Below, in pieces: positions 33,793 to 43,044 of a stretch of DNA of 64,000 bases. The notes below the pieces were generated by a model. It had not been told where the DNA came from and searched no databases. It saw nothing but the letters and a program-made list of their open reading frames with translations. Origin of the DNA: Herminiimonas contaminans (GTDB taxonomy: Bacteria > Pseudomonadota > Gammaproteobacteria > Burkholderiales > Burkholderiaceae_D); assembly GCF_015645465.1 (NCBI RefSeq), contig NZ_JADOEL010000013.1, positions 60,630-124,629 of the forward strand. The letters run 5' to 3'. Numbering within the stretch: the first letter of the stretch is position 1; each line of letters starts with the position of its first letter. A program made the translations under genes and the position numbers.

Positions 33793-34860
33793 TTAGTGCT
33801 CGGATGTCAACAAACGCATGGTCTGGATCAGTGCCTTGCATTCATCCGGATTGCCTATGCTGATGCGCAGGTATTGGTTGATACGCGGATGGTTGAAGTG
33901 GCGCACGATAATCGCACGTTCACGCAAACCGGCTGCCAATTGGCTGGCGGGCAGCGACGCATGGCGCGCAAAGATGAAGTTGGCAGTTGATGGCAGCACC
34001 GAGAAGCCGAGCTTTTCCAGTTCCTGCGTCATATGTTCACGGCTGTCGATAATCGCCTTGCGGGTTTGCTGGAAGTAAACTTCGTCGCCATAGCTGGCAA
34101 CCGCACCGGTCAGCGCCATACGATCCAGCGGATAGGAGTTGAAACTGTTCTTCACGCGTTCCAGCGCTTCTATCAGCTTGGGATGGCCCATCGCAAAGCC
34201 GACGCGCAAGCCAGCCAGTGAGCGCGACTTCGAGAAGGTGCGGATCACCAGCAGGTTCGGATATTTATGGATCAGCGGCAAGGCAGTCTCACCACCGAAG
34301 TCGACATAGGCTTCATCGATAGCAATTACCACATTCGGTTGCTTGATCAGCAGTTCTTCGATTGCAGCCAGTGGCAGGGCGATGCCGGTCGGTGCGTTCG
34401 GGTTCGGGAAGATGATGCCGCCACAGGACTGGTCGTGGTAGTCGGCCAGCTTAATGCCCATTTGCTCATCCAGCGGGATTTCCTGATAGTCGATGCCAAA
34501 CAGTTTGCAATAAACCGGATAGAAGCTATAGGTGATGTCCGGGAACAGCAAAGGTGCCTGGTGCTTGAGCAAGGCCATGAAGACAAAGGCCAGCACTTCA
34601 TCGGAACCATTGCCGATGAAAATCTCATTGGTCGCTACCTGATGATAATCAGCCAGCGTCTGTTTCAGCGCGCTGGAGTCCGGATCGGGGTAGAGGCGCA
34701 GCGTTTCTGCGGTGACCGCGTGCAGTGCCGACATGACGGTTGGTGACGGCGGGTATGGGTTTTCGTTGGTATTCAGCTTGATCAAGCCCGGCAATTTCGG
34801 TTGCTCACCCGGTACGTACGGCGTGAGTGTTTGCACTATAGGGCTCCAGAACTGGCTCAT
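33793..34860 (-). CDS. hisC: Histidinol-phosphate aminotransferase
   Basis: A 355-residue PLP-dependent fold-type I aminotransferase, converting imidazole-acetol phosphate to histidinol phosphate in histidine synthesis. Landmarks are [12 protein letters not shown] (28-39), GNGSDE (cofactor phosphate), [16 protein letters not shown] and the PLP lysine in [15 protein letters not shown]. It stands alone, not in a his operon, which often marks the second (paralogous) HisC in Burkholderiales; a role with other imidazole or aromatic substrates is possible. Confidence 0.92.
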   Translation of the reverse strand: MSQFWSPIVQTLTPYVPGEQPKLPGLIKLNTNENPYPPSPTVMSALHAVTAETLRLYPDPDSSALKQTLADYHQVATNEIFIGNGSDEVLAFVFMALLKHQAPLLFPDITYSFYPVYCKLFGIDYQEIPLDEQMGIKLADYHDQSCGGIIFPNPNAPTGIALPLAAIEELLIKQPNVVIAIDEAYVDFGGETALPLIHKYPNLLVIRTFSKSRSLAGLRVGFAMGHPKLIEALERVKNSFNSYPLDRMALTGAVASYGDEVYFQQTRKAIIDSREHMTQELEKLGFSVLPSTANFIFARHASLPASQLAAGLRERAIIVRHFNHPRINQYLRISIGNPDECKALIQTMRLLTSEH

Positions 34861-35048
34861 GACTGCTTTCCTTTTTCGATAGATATGCGCATTTTATCGT
34901 GAGCGGTGGCTAAATAGAAAATCGCCAAGTGGTGGGGACGGAAAGATCCTTGCGCTTGTGACAAGGAAAGCGTGGCCGGGGCAAGGATTTATGCATGTCT
35001 GCACGCGCCACGGCTGATAAATCGGCCTCATTCTGGTACAGTGCCGCC

Positions 35049-35765
35049 ATGAGTAAATTGACCCTAGACCGTATCCTGCAATCGCAGGGATTCGGCACCA
35101 GAAAATACTGCCGCAACCTGATAGAAGACGGCGAAGTCAGCATTAATGGCGAGAGCGTGACCGATTACCGCGCCGCTTTCGATACCAGCGACCTCGAATT
35201 CACGATTTTTGATGAAGTCTGGCGTTATCGTGAACACGTCTACATCGTGTTGAACAAGCCAGCCAACTTTGAATGCTCGCGCAAGCCCAGCCATCATCCC
35301 GGTGTGTTGACGCTGCTGCCTGAGCAATTCACCTGGCGTGAACTGCAACCGGTCGGACGACTGGATCACGATACGACCGGCATGCTGCTGATGTCGGACG
35401 ACGGACCTTTCATCCATGCGCAATCGTCGCCCAAGCGCCATATCCCGAAAGTCTATGTTGCCACCACCGCGGATCCGGTCACGCCGGAGCTGATCGCGCA
35501 ATTGCTGGGCGGCGTGCAGTTGCACGATGAACCGGCGCCGCTGGCTGCGCAAACCTGCCGCATGCTGAGTGCGAATGAACTGGAAATCGTGCTGGAGCAG
35601 GGTAAATACCACCAGGTCAAACGCATGCTGGCGGCGGCAGGGAATCATTGCTCGGCTTTGCGTCGCGTTGCCATCGGCAGCCTGACACTGGAATCGCTGG
35701 AGCTGGAAGAGGGCGAGTGGGCCTACCTGAGTGAAGCGCAGCTGGCTTTGCTGGCTCCGGTTTAA
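35049..35765 (+). CDS. rsuA: 16S rRNA pseudouridine synthase RsuA family
   Basis: 238 residues from ATG 35049 (MSKLTLDRILQSQGFGTRKY); an upstream in-frame ATG at 34995 would add 18 residues without a ribosome site. An S4 RNA-binding domain (about 1-60) precedes the catalytic domain with the RsuA/RluB signature VGRLDHDTTGMLLMSDDG, whose Asp is the nucleophile. EGKYHQVKRM-type sequence (EQGKYHQVKRMLAAAGN) follows. It should make pseudouridine 516 of 16S rRNA. It ends at a strong terminator. Confidence 0.9.
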   Translation: MSKLTLDRILQSQGFGTRKYCRNLIEDGEVSINGESVTDYRAAFDTSDLEFTIFDEVWRYREHVYIVLNKPANFECSRKPSHHPGVLTLLPEQFTWRELQPVGRLDHDTTGMLLMSDDGPFIHAQSSPKRHIPKVYVATTADPVTPELIAQLLGGVQLHDEPAPLAAQTCRMLSANELEIVLEQGKYHQVKRMLAAAGNHCSALRRVAIGSLTLESLELEEGEWAYLSEAQLALLAPV

Positions 35766-35793
35766 TCCAGATCGGCACCTGAGTCCTGCCACG

Positions 35794-35835
35794 AACGGGC
35801 TTGCTGAACTTGCCGTCAGCAAGCCCGTTTGTTTT
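35794..35835 (+). terminator. Terminator of rsuA
   Basis: AACGGGCTTGCTGA and TCAGCAAGCCCGTT form a perfect 14-bp stem with an 8-base loop, followed by TGTTTT. Confidence 0.85.
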
Positions 35836-36005
35836 CAACTGTATCTGCAATTTGTAAATTAGCGTTAAATGTGTGTAATGAGAGACAAATGTCAGGTTAA
35901 ATCTAACATTTGCAACACGCCTTGCAGCGCGGTCTCGTCACATTCCATGCATTACGCTATGATCAAAAAAATACACACAAACCCTCGTCGGAGACGGTCA
36001 CTGTA

Positions 36006-38414
36006 ATGCACGCGATTAAACCTGTTATCCAACTGGCCAAAGAGCGCGCCTTATTCCGATTCTCTGCCCTCGCAGAGCACATGCTGCAAGATGCCAACGT
36101 CAGCCTGGCACAACAAATTCCGACCGCCGGTTCAGCCAATGAACAAAAATGGATATCCGCTTCACGCGACTTCCTGGGCACGCATGGACAAGAGTTCCTC
36201 AAACGTTTAAATCTCAGTTACATCGGCTACATAGAGCGCGGCATGCAAACCATGTATCGCGACTTGCGTATGAGCCTGCAGGATGTCTCGGCGGATACGC
36301 TGGCCCTGATGGACGACGATACCGTGACACGTCAGATTGAAGTGGAGCGCCGCGTGCTGCGTCTGCGTGAGGCTGACCAGCAAAGCCTGGGGCGGCTGAA
36401 CCTGATGATCGCGCAATTGCACGATGAGCATGATGTGCGTGAACGTGAGAACCCGTTCCGTCCCTACCTGATGGCGCGCGCACTGCATGATGTGCTGTGC
36501 GAAATGAATAGCAATAGCAATGTCTGCGCAATGCTGTTCGATCATCTGTCCGGTGCACTGGCTGAACAACTGCCAGAGTATTTTTCCGCGATCCGCGATG
36601 TGTTTGAGTCGAATGGCGTGCATGCACGCCTGCTGGCGCGTCCGAGCGCATTGAGCAAGCGCGAACGTGAAATGCTGGCGCTGGCGAACCAGGGTGCCTA
36701 TCGCGCGACAGCTGTTGACGCGGGTTTGTCTACCGGGCTGGTGAGTGGCATCACGACCGGCGTGGTCAACGGTTTTCCGACTTTGCATGAAACGGTACCG
36801 GCGTCACCTGCGCTGGAGCGCGTACTCTCGCAATTACAAAAGCAGGGTAAGCAGGGCAATAGCATGCCGGTCTTGCCGTCGGATGGGCAAATTGAATTGC
36901 AAGATTTTGTCTGGAAGATCTTTAACCAGTCCGCGCCGGGTCGCATACCACCCAATTTACGTTTCCCTGATGGTGCACCCAATGCGCCAACAGTTAAAGC
37001 TGCAGGTCAGCAAGCCAACGCCCATCCCTTGTTTAAACAACTGCAGCAAATGCAGCAGGCAGGTGTGGCAACACAGGGCGGTGCTGTCGCAGCTGATGCG
37101 AATGAAGCAGTAGCGGATTTGCGCGAAGTGCTGAATCTGGATCAGGTCAGTGAGATCGACAGGGTGGGACTGGATGTCACCACCATGCTGTTCGAATATA
37201 TAGCTGCTGACGAAATGCTGTCTCCGGCTTTCCGTGACTTGCTGGCGCAATTGCGGATTCCGTTTGTGAAAGCTGCGATGCTGGATGCCGATGTCCTGCA
37301 GCTGGCGCATCATCCGGCGCGCCAATTCCTGAATCGCGCAGCCTCGATTGCGAGTGGCCTGAATGCGAGCATTACACCGGGGCAAGAGATTTATGCCGGC
37401 ATGGCGGAAGCGATCGCCTGCATCAATAGGGACTTCAATGCGGATATGCAGGTGTTTACAACCGCCAGCCTGCATCTGAACCATGCAGTGGCAGATGCCT
37501 TGCATGCTGGTGACGCCGAAGTCCTGCGCGCCATTGATGCATTGGAAAACGCGCAAAAGAATCCGCAGCAGCATGATGTACTGGTGGTGCAAACCGTGAA
37601 TGCCTTGCGCGAACGCTTGTCATCGATAGAGACCGACCAGCGCGCTGTCGATTTCCTGATCAAGGTGTGGAGTCGGGTACTGGTGTATGTCAGCGAACAT
37701 GACAGCATGGACATAACGCCATATCGTGAAGTCGTGGCCGACTTGCTGTGGAGTGTGCAGGAAGAGCTCGATGCCAGTGAGCGCAGTGCGCTGATGCGGC
37801 TCTTGCCCAAGCTGGTGCAAAGAATCAAGACCGGCCTGCAATTGCTGCTGATGTCGGACATCGAAAGCAAGCAGGTGCTGGATCAACTGGTCGCCATGCA
37901 TGCCGAAGTACTGCGCACGATACAGGGCAACCAGATCAAAGGTGCACGCTCATTGCTGAGCCTGCAGCAACACTTCTCTACGCTGCATATAGGCAGTGCG
38001 CTGGCAGCGCAACCTACCGAGATACACGCACCTACCGTGCCGCATGAACGCCTGCAAACAGCGCTGCAACAATTCCAGGTGCAGGCGCACCTGCATCTGG
38101 ATAGCGACCTCGGCACCTTGCAGAGTTCGGATGCCAAATGGCTGGGTGGCATGCATGTGGGTACCCAGGCCGAGTGGTGGCACGAAGGTGCTTATCAGCC
38201 TGCGACCTTGCTGTGGATAGATGCGGCGCAGTCTTTCTATCTGTTTCGGATCAATGCGCCCGAAGCACGGCCACGCCTGCTGGTCTACTCCTCGATTGCG
38301 CTGATCAAGGGTTTGCGTGAGGGATCGGTGGGGATGGTGGAGTCTGTGCCTATCTTCGACAGGGCTATGGAATCACTGCTGAATGCCAGTGGCACCCAGC
38401 AGTATGCTGCCTGA
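36006..38414 (+). CDS. DUF1631 family protein
   Basis: 802 residues from ATG 36006 (MHAIKPVIQLAKERALFRFS), preferred to an upstream ATG at 35910 because GGAGACGG lies just before it. This is the DUF1631 family, large mostly helical cytosolic proteins of gamma- and betaproteobacteria. Recognisable segments are FDHLSGALAEQLPEYFSAIRDVFESNGV, DFVWKIFNQ, FLIKVWSRVLVYVSEHD and the beta-rich C-terminal stretch GTQAEWWHEGAYQPATLLWIDAAQSFYLFRIN. No membrane segment is present. Its function is unknown. Confidence 0.82.
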   Translation: MHAIKPVIQLAKERALFRFSALAEHMLQDANVSLAQQIPTAGSANEQKWISASRDFLGTHGQEFLKRLNLSYIGYIERGMQTMYRDLRMSLQDVSADTLALMDDDTVTRQIEVERRVLRLREADQQSLGRLNLMIAQLHDEHDVRERENPFRPYLMARALHDVLCEMNSNSNVCAMLFDHLSGALAEQLPEYFSAIRDVFESNGVHARLLARPSALSKREREMLALANQGAYRATAVDAGLSTGLVSGITTGVVNGFPTLHETVPASPALERVLSQLQKQGKQGNSMPVLPSDGQIELQDFVWKIFNQSAPGRIPPNLRFPDGAPNAPTVKAAGQQANAHPLFKQLQQMQQAGVATQGGAVAADANEAVADLREVLNLDQVSEIDRVGLDVTTMLFEYIAADEMLSPAFRDLLAQLRIPFVKAAMLDADVLQLAHHPARQFLNRAASIASGLNASITPGQEIYAGMAEAIACINRDFNADMQVFTTASLHLNHAVADALHAGDAEVLRAIDALENAQKNPQQHDVLVVQTVNALRERLSSIETDQRAVDFLIKVWSRVLVYVSEHDSMDITPYREVVADLLWSVQEELDASERSALMRLLPKLVQRIKTGLQLLLMSDIESKQVLDQLVAMHAEVLRTIQGNQIKGARSLLSLQQHFSTLHIGSALAAQPTEIHAPTVPHERLQTALQQFQVQAHLHLDSDLGTLQSSDAKWLGGMHVGTQAEWWHEGAYQPATLLWIDAAQSFYLFRINAPEARPRLLVYSSIALIKGLREGSVGMVESVPIFDRAMESLLNASGTQQYAA

Positions 38415-38420
38415 TTCTTC

Positions 38421-39791
38421 TTACTTGATGACGCGATAGCAGGGCGTGTAAGCCTTGCCCGGCAGTTTCATGCGTCCCTGTGCGACGAAGGCCGCCAGCA
38501 ATTTATCCATAGGATCCATGATGCTGAGGTCGCCGCTGATTTCAAAGTGGCCATGCTCTTCTATTGCGCGTATGCCGCTTTCCTTGACGTTACCTGCCAC
38601 CACACCAGAAAACGCCCGGCGCAGATTGGCCGCCAGTTCATGCCGTTCCTGATTCTGATGCAGCGATAGATTGCGCATGTTTTCATGGGTCGGGAAAAAC
38701 GGCATCTGGAACGCATGGTCTATCTTCAGACCCCAGTTGAAGTAGTAAGCGTCGCCCTTGCTCTTGCGGAACTCACGCACCGCCTTGATGCCATCCTGCA
38801 TTTCCTGCGCTACTTGTACCGGATCATCGACGATGATTTTGTACAGCTTCTGCGCTTTTGGTCCCAGCGTCACGCCGATGAAATGGTCGATCTGCTTGAA
38901 GTAGTCGGCTGAATTGGCCGGGCCGGTAAATACCAGCGGGAATGGTTGGCCAGCATTGTCCGGGTGCAGCAGTATGCCCAGGATGTAGAGAATTTCTTCC
39001 GCCGTACCCGCACCGCCCGGGAATACGACGATGCCGTGACCGATGCGCACAAATGCTTCCAGGCGCTTCTCGATGTCCGGCAGGATGACCAGGTCGTTGA
39101 CGATAGGGTTAGGCGCTTCCGCCGCGATGATGCCAGGCTCGGAGACACCGAGGTAACGGCCGGTCGGGATGCGTTGCTTGGCGTGACCGATAGTCGCACC
39201 TTTCATAGGGCCTTTCATCGCGCCTGGTCCGCAACCGGTGCAGATGTCCATTTCGCGCAAGCCGATTTCATAACCGACTTTCTTGGTGTAATCGTATTCT
39301 TCGCGCGAGATCGAGTGACCGCCCCAGCATACGACCAGTTTCGGGTTGAGGTGCGGGTGCAGCACATTCGCATTGCGCAGGATGTGGAAGACCGAGTCGG
39401 TAATGCCGGCCGACGACTCGAGGTCGAAGGTCGGATTCGAAATCACTTCATCGTGGGTGAACAGGATGTCGCGCAATACCGAGAACAGATGCTCGTGTAT
39501 GCCCTTGATCATCTTGCCATCGACAAAAGCGCTGGCCGGTGCATTCTTGATGTCGAGCTTGATACCGCGCTCACGCTGGATGATGCTGATTTCAAAGGAG
39601 CTGTAACGGTTCAGCAATTCCTTCGCGTCATCGGTGTCATTGCCGCAGTTCAGTACCGCCAGTGCGCAGTTGCGGAAGAGTTGGTATAAGCCGCCGTTGC
39701 GGGTGTCCAGAAGCCTGTGTACTTCGGCCTTAGACAAGATATCAAGACGGCCGTCAGGAGAGAGCTGTGTATCGACTACTTCATATGCCAT
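38421..39791 (-). CDS. ppnN: Nucleotide 5'-monophosphate nucleosidase PpnN (YgdH)
   Basis: 456 residues, matching E. coli PpnN (454), a (p)ppGpp-responsive LOG-family enzyme that cleaves purine and pyrimidine NMPs to base plus ribose 5-phosphate. The catalytic LOG motif is VFPGGAGTAEEI, with TGCGPGAMKGPMKGATIGHA upstream. N- and C-terminal regulatory regions are present. It is convergent with the DUF1631 gene, with only six bases between stops. High confidence from whole-length resemblance. Confidence 0.93.
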   Translation of the reverse strand: MAYEVVDTQLSPDGRLDILSKAEVHRLLDTRNGGLYQLFRNCALAVLNCGNDTDDAKELLNRYSSFEISIIQRERGIKLDIKNAPASAFVDGKMIKGIHEHLFSVLRDILFTHDEVISNPTFDLESSAGITDSVFHILRNANVLHPHLNPKLVVCWGGHSISREEYDYTKKVGYEIGLREMDICTGCGPGAMKGPMKGATIGHAKQRIPTGRYLGVSEPGIIAAEAPNPIVNDLVILPDIEKRLEAFVRIGHGIVVFPGGAGTAEEILYILGILLHPDNAGQPFPLVFTGPANSADYFKQIDHFIGVTLGPKAQKLYKIIVDDPVQVAQEMQDGIKAVREFRKSKGDAYYFNWGLKIDHAFQMPFFPTHENMRNLSLHQNQERHELAANLRRAFSGVVAGNVKESGIRAIEEHGHFEISGDLSIMDPMDKLLAAFVAQGRMKLPGKAYTPCYRVIK

Positions 39792-39904
39792 AGAGTGCTT
39801 AACTTCCGAATGAGTTTATATTTTTTAGATGGTGTTTTCAGGCAAGTATAGCGTCTGTGTCGCGCCGCAGATAGTGTGCTGCAGAAATGCGTGCGAGGAC
39901 TAAT

Positions 39905-39945
39905 CCGTTTTCATGCCTGTAGGAATGATCAGACCATGAAAACGG
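39905..39945. repeat. Inverted repeat between ppnN and the DnaJ-like gene
   Basis: CCGTTTTCATG (39905-39915) and CATGAAAACGG (39935-39945) are perfect inverted copies with a 19-base loop. It lies just after the DnaJ-like gene on the minus strand and could be its 3' hairpin, but no T-run follows directly. Confidence 0.5.
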
Positions 39946-39968
39946 TGGTTTGTTGCAAAGGCAGGAGA

Positions 39969-40946
39969 TTAGCGCTCGGTGTCGGTACGCGGCGCAAAGT
40001 CGAAAGCAGCCTTTAATGCGCGATACGCTTTTTGTGCGACCGCAGTATGGATGGGCTGGCTCAGCTTGGTAATGACCGCATACATATCACCGGCCGGATC
40101 GCCGGGTATCCCTTTACCCTTGAGGCGCAGCTTGCGTCCTATGCTGGAGCCGGGCGGGATCGCCAGCTGGACTGAACCTTCCGGTGTCGGCACATGCACG
40201 ACCGTGCCTTGTTCGGCATGGTCGCTGGTGAGCGGTACATCGACATAGATGTCACGCCCATCGACCCGATAGCGGCGGTGCGGGCGGATCACGATTTCCA
40301 GGTACAGGTCACCGGCCTTGCCGTCGCCGGTGCCGGGGAAGCCCTGGCCCGTCAGGCGCAGCGTCTGGCCCGAGCGCATGCCTTTGGGAATGCTGACTTT
40401 CAGTGTGCGTTTGGAGACGATAGGCATGCCGTATTCGTCGGTCATATAGGTCGGCATCGATACATTGCGCGTAGTGCCATGGAAGGTGTCTTCCAGGTCT
40501 ATCTGCACTTTGGTGTGCTGGTCGCTGCCGTGGATGTGCACACCGCGCGGCTTGGGCGGTGGCGAACCCGGGCGGCCCATCATTTCATCCAGGATGTTGC
40601 TGAAGTTTTCTTCAGCGCGTGGTTTGGCGGCTGGTGGTGGTTCTGGTGGCGCGCTGCGGCGTGTGTTTGCGCCCGGCTGCGGCCGCGCCTGTTCCTGCGC
40701 ACGTTGGGCTGAGGCTTCGCGATAGCTGAAGGCAGGACGGTATTCCTGGTCGTAGGCCATGCGCTTGGCGGTGTCTTTCAGGATGGCATAGGCTTCGCCG
40801 ACTTCCTTGAAGCGGACTTCGGCATACATCTCCCGGCTCACGTCAGGGTGATATTTACGCGCGAGTTTGCGGTACGCATTCTTAATTGCGTCTTGCGTCG
40901 CATCGCGCGGGATGCCCAGGGTTGCGTAATGATCCTTGAATTTCAT
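39969..40946 (-). CDS. cbpA: CbpA-type DnaJ co-chaperone
   Basis: 325 residues: a J-domain (1-70) with the HPD triad at 33-35 (KYHPDVSREM), a Gly/Pro-rich linker (about 90-135), and the two-lobed DnaJ C-terminal substrate domain (VQIDLEDTFHGTTRNVSMP ... PKGMRSGQTLRLTGQGFPG ... DIYVDVPLTSDHAEQGTVV). There is no zinc-finger region, as in E. coli CbpA (306 residues). It stimulates DnaK. A cbpM modulator gene is not found beside it. Monocistronic. Confidence 0.88.
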   Translation of the reverse strand: MKFKDHYATLGIPRDATQDAIKNAYRKLARKYHPDVSREMYAEVRFKEVGEAYAILKDTAKRMAYDQEYRPAFSYREASAQRAQEQARPQPGANTRRSAPPEPPPAAKPRAEENFSNILDEMMGRPGSPPPKPRGVHIHGSDQHTKVQIDLEDTFHGTTRNVSMPTYMTDEYGMPIVSKRTLKVSIPKGMRSGQTLRLTGQGFPGTGDGKAGDLYLEIVIRPHRRYRVDGRDIYVDVPLTSDHAEQGTVVHVPTPEGSVQLAIPPGSSIGRKLRLKGKGIPGDPAGDMYAVITKLSQPIHTAVAQKAYRALKAAFDFAPRTDTER

Positions 40947-41238
40947 CTGCTGTTTTCGTCACTTGCCTGCGTCGATTTTGCCGGAATTGGTCCGTTTTGG
41001 TGCTGAAGGCGGTTTATGGCAGGGTCATTTTGACATGATCATGTCACGGCTGATTGGATGAATAAGGCGAGTATTGTTTGTCAATTTCCAAGCTAGGCGA
41101 AATGCCTGAATACTTTCAATATAGTCAATATTTCCTGTCGTTGTTGCCTAAATTGAAAGCAAACACTGCGATACAGCTAGGTCGCTGACAGTTTGAAGGG
41201 CATACTCTCAACTTCGTTCAATAAACCGCATTATTAAG

Positions 41239-41475
41239 ATGAAAAGCATGACCTACGAAGAGTATCTGGACGAAGTGACGACGCTCATGACCGAAAGATT
41301 CGACCTCAGCGACGCCGCTGCCATCAAGTACGTGATGCGCGCCCAGGCCGCAGATTACTTCACTTTGCACGACGATGATCCGGCCATGCGTACGCAGGAC
41401 AGGGCGGAAAAAGACGCCAAAACCATCTTCGAACAACGCAATAAATCCAAGCCGGAAATCTACAAAAAGAAATAA
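41239..41475 (+). CDS. Small conserved-looking hypothetical protein
   Basis: A 78-residue, charged, probably helical cytosolic protein (MKSMTYEEYLDEVTTLMTERFDLSDAAAIKYVMRAQAADYFTLHDDDP...). No cysteine, no signal, no membrane segment; the tail is basic (NKSKPEIYKKK). A second Met at codon 4 is an alternative start; neither has a strong ribosome site. It sits alone after a 290-base non-coding stretch (40947-41238) in which I see nothing. Coding is supported by codon pattern and composition. The family is not recognised. Confidence 0.7.
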   Translation: MKSMTYEEYLDEVTTLMTERFDLSDAAAIKYVMRAQAADYFTLHDDDPAMRTQDRAEKDAKTIFEQRNKSKPEIYKKK

Positions 41476-41584
41476 GGCTGGCTGCGACACACTTTTCACT
41501 CCAGGCGGCGCATCTAAGCTGGCGTCGCCTTTGCAACATCGGAATAACCATGCATTTTAACCTTCCTGCCACCAGGGCTGCTGT

Positions 41585-42727
41585 ATGCCTGTCACGGACA
41601 CCATTTTGAGCACGCCTGCACAGATCACCTGGAATGAAGCCGGTGCCGACCGTACGGCGCGCTGGCAATCCGAGAGCGGTCATGCGGCGCCCAAGCGCGT
41701 CATGATCGCCGACGACAAGTTGACGGCTGATACCGCTTTTCGCCTCGCCAGTGAAGGTACTGCCTTGCTATGGCGCGGTGACTACCAGAATGCACGTCAA
41801 CTGCTGCAAGCACTGGCACGTCGTATCGAGCGCAAACCGCGCAAGGCGGCGACGACACCGATAGATGCATTCAATTTCCACCGTCAGGCGCAATCACAAC
41901 GTGCACGTACGCTGGGCATGGTGCTGCTGGAAGTCGATGCGGACTACAGTATAGGCTTGCGCCGTGCGCCGGATATCAAGCTGGCGTGCAATGAAGCGTA
42001 TGGCGCAAGCACCGGGCCGTTCGTGGTTTCGCTGCGCGAAGTGCTGGGTTTGATCGGTGCGCATGAGTGGCGCAAGAACGGCGTGGAAATTCCTGCGCTG
42101 GGTGCGCGTATCCATCCTTATTACGGTGTGTTTTCACCTGTGCGCGGTGAATACCTGAACCTGATTGCGGAAGCGCCGCTGCCATCGAAGAAGCTGGCCT
42201 TTGATATCGGTACCGGTACTGGTGTGATTGCGGCTCTGCTGGCGCAGCGCGGCGTCGAGAAAGTCATCGCTACTGATCAGGATGCGCGCGCACTGGCCTG
42301 CGCCAAAGAGAATTTGTCGCGCCTCGACCTGCGTGATCGTGTGCAAGTACTGGAAGCCGATTTATTCCCGGAAGGCAAAGCACCGCTGATCGTCTGTAAT
42401 CCGCCTTGGATACCGGCACGCCCAAGTTCGGCTATTGAATACGCAATCTACGATCCGGACAGTCGCATGCTGCGTGGCTTCCTCAACGGACTGGCGGCGC
42501 ATCTGGAAGCCAAGGGCGAGGGCTGGCTGATCCTGTCGGACCTGGCCGAACATCTGGGTTTGCGGACAAGGGAAGAATTGCTGCAGATGATAGAGAGCGC
42601 AGGATTGAAGATCATCGCCCGCATCGATACCAAGCCGGTACATCCACGCGCGGCAGATGCCAGCGATCCGCTGCACCATGCACGCGCGGCTGAAACCACA
42701 TCCTTGTGGCGTCTGGCCGCACGCTGA
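41585..42727 (+). CDS. Class I methyltransferase with NPPW motif
   Basis: 380 residues. The C-terminal half is a SAM-dependent methyltransferase of the HemK/PrmC-RsmC type: AFDIGTGTGVIAALLAQRG (about 203-221), ATDQDARALACAKENL and the catalytic IVCNPPWIPARP, a motif that methylates amide or exocyclic nitrogens. The N-terminal 190 residues (TADTAFRLASEGTALLWRGDYQNARQLLQALARR) form a separate helical domain for substrate choice. Rossmann motifs and NPPW are seen directly; the substrate (protein glutamine, RNA or DNA adenine) is not determinable. Confidence 0.82.
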   Translation: MPVTDTILSTPAQITWNEAGADRTARWQSESGHAAPKRVMIADDKLTADTAFRLASEGTALLWRGDYQNARQLLQALARRIERKPRKAATTPIDAFNFHRQAQSQRARTLGMVLLEVDADYSIGLRRAPDIKLACNEAYGASTGPFVVSLREVLGLIGAHEWRKNGVEIPALGARIHPYYGVFSPVRGEYLNLIAEAPLPSKKLAFDIGTGTGVIAALLAQRGVEKVIATDQDARALACAKENLSRLDLRDRVQVLEADLFPEGKAPLIVCNPPWIPARPSSAIEYAIYDPDSRMLRGFLNGLAAHLEAKGEGWLILSDLAEHLGLRTREELLQMIESAGLKIIARIDTKPVHPRAADASDPLHHARAAETTSLWRLAAR

Positions 42728-42796
42728 TCTTTTATAATAGCGGCGCTGCAGCTCACGCAAAGTGCAGTGTCGTACTCACATCATTCAGGAATTAAT

Positions 42797-43018
42797 ATGG
42801 CTAACAAACCGGCCCGCATACTGACGTTCAAGTGCAAGAAGTGCACAAAATCGGTACAGGTATTTTTGCAGAAAGTCTCTGCCTGCTCACACATCCAGCC
42901 GTATCAGGGCATCTGCACCTGCGGTGAAATCACACGTTACGCGACTGGCCAAAAAGACGCGGTCGAGTCCTTTATGAATTCGGAAGACGGTAACTGGTCA
43001 CATCACCATCATCATTGA
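42797..43018 (+). CDS. Small Cys-rich protein with natural poly-His tail
   Basis: A 73-residue protein starting MANKPARILTFKCKKCTKSV, with AGGAAT before the ATG. Five cysteines: CKKC (13, 16), C30, and CTC (40, 42) suggest a small zinc-ribbon-like metal site. It ends in SHHHHH followed by a native TGA. The penta-His tail would bind Ni or Zn. It lies between the methyltransferase and dbpA, on the plus strand, apparently with its own TATAAT at about 42733. No known function. Confidence 0.72.
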   Translation: MANKPARILTFKCKKCTKSVQVFLQKVSACSHIQPYQGICTCGEITRYATGQKDAVESFMNSEDGNWSHHHHH

Positions 43019-43044
43019 TGTGCAACAGCATCGGTACCGCGGGC

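Noticed and set aside
42998..43018. His5 tail as a cloning-vector artefact
   Set aside because: The surrounding DNA is continuous chromosomal sequence with normal neighbours on both sides and no vector or linker sequence.
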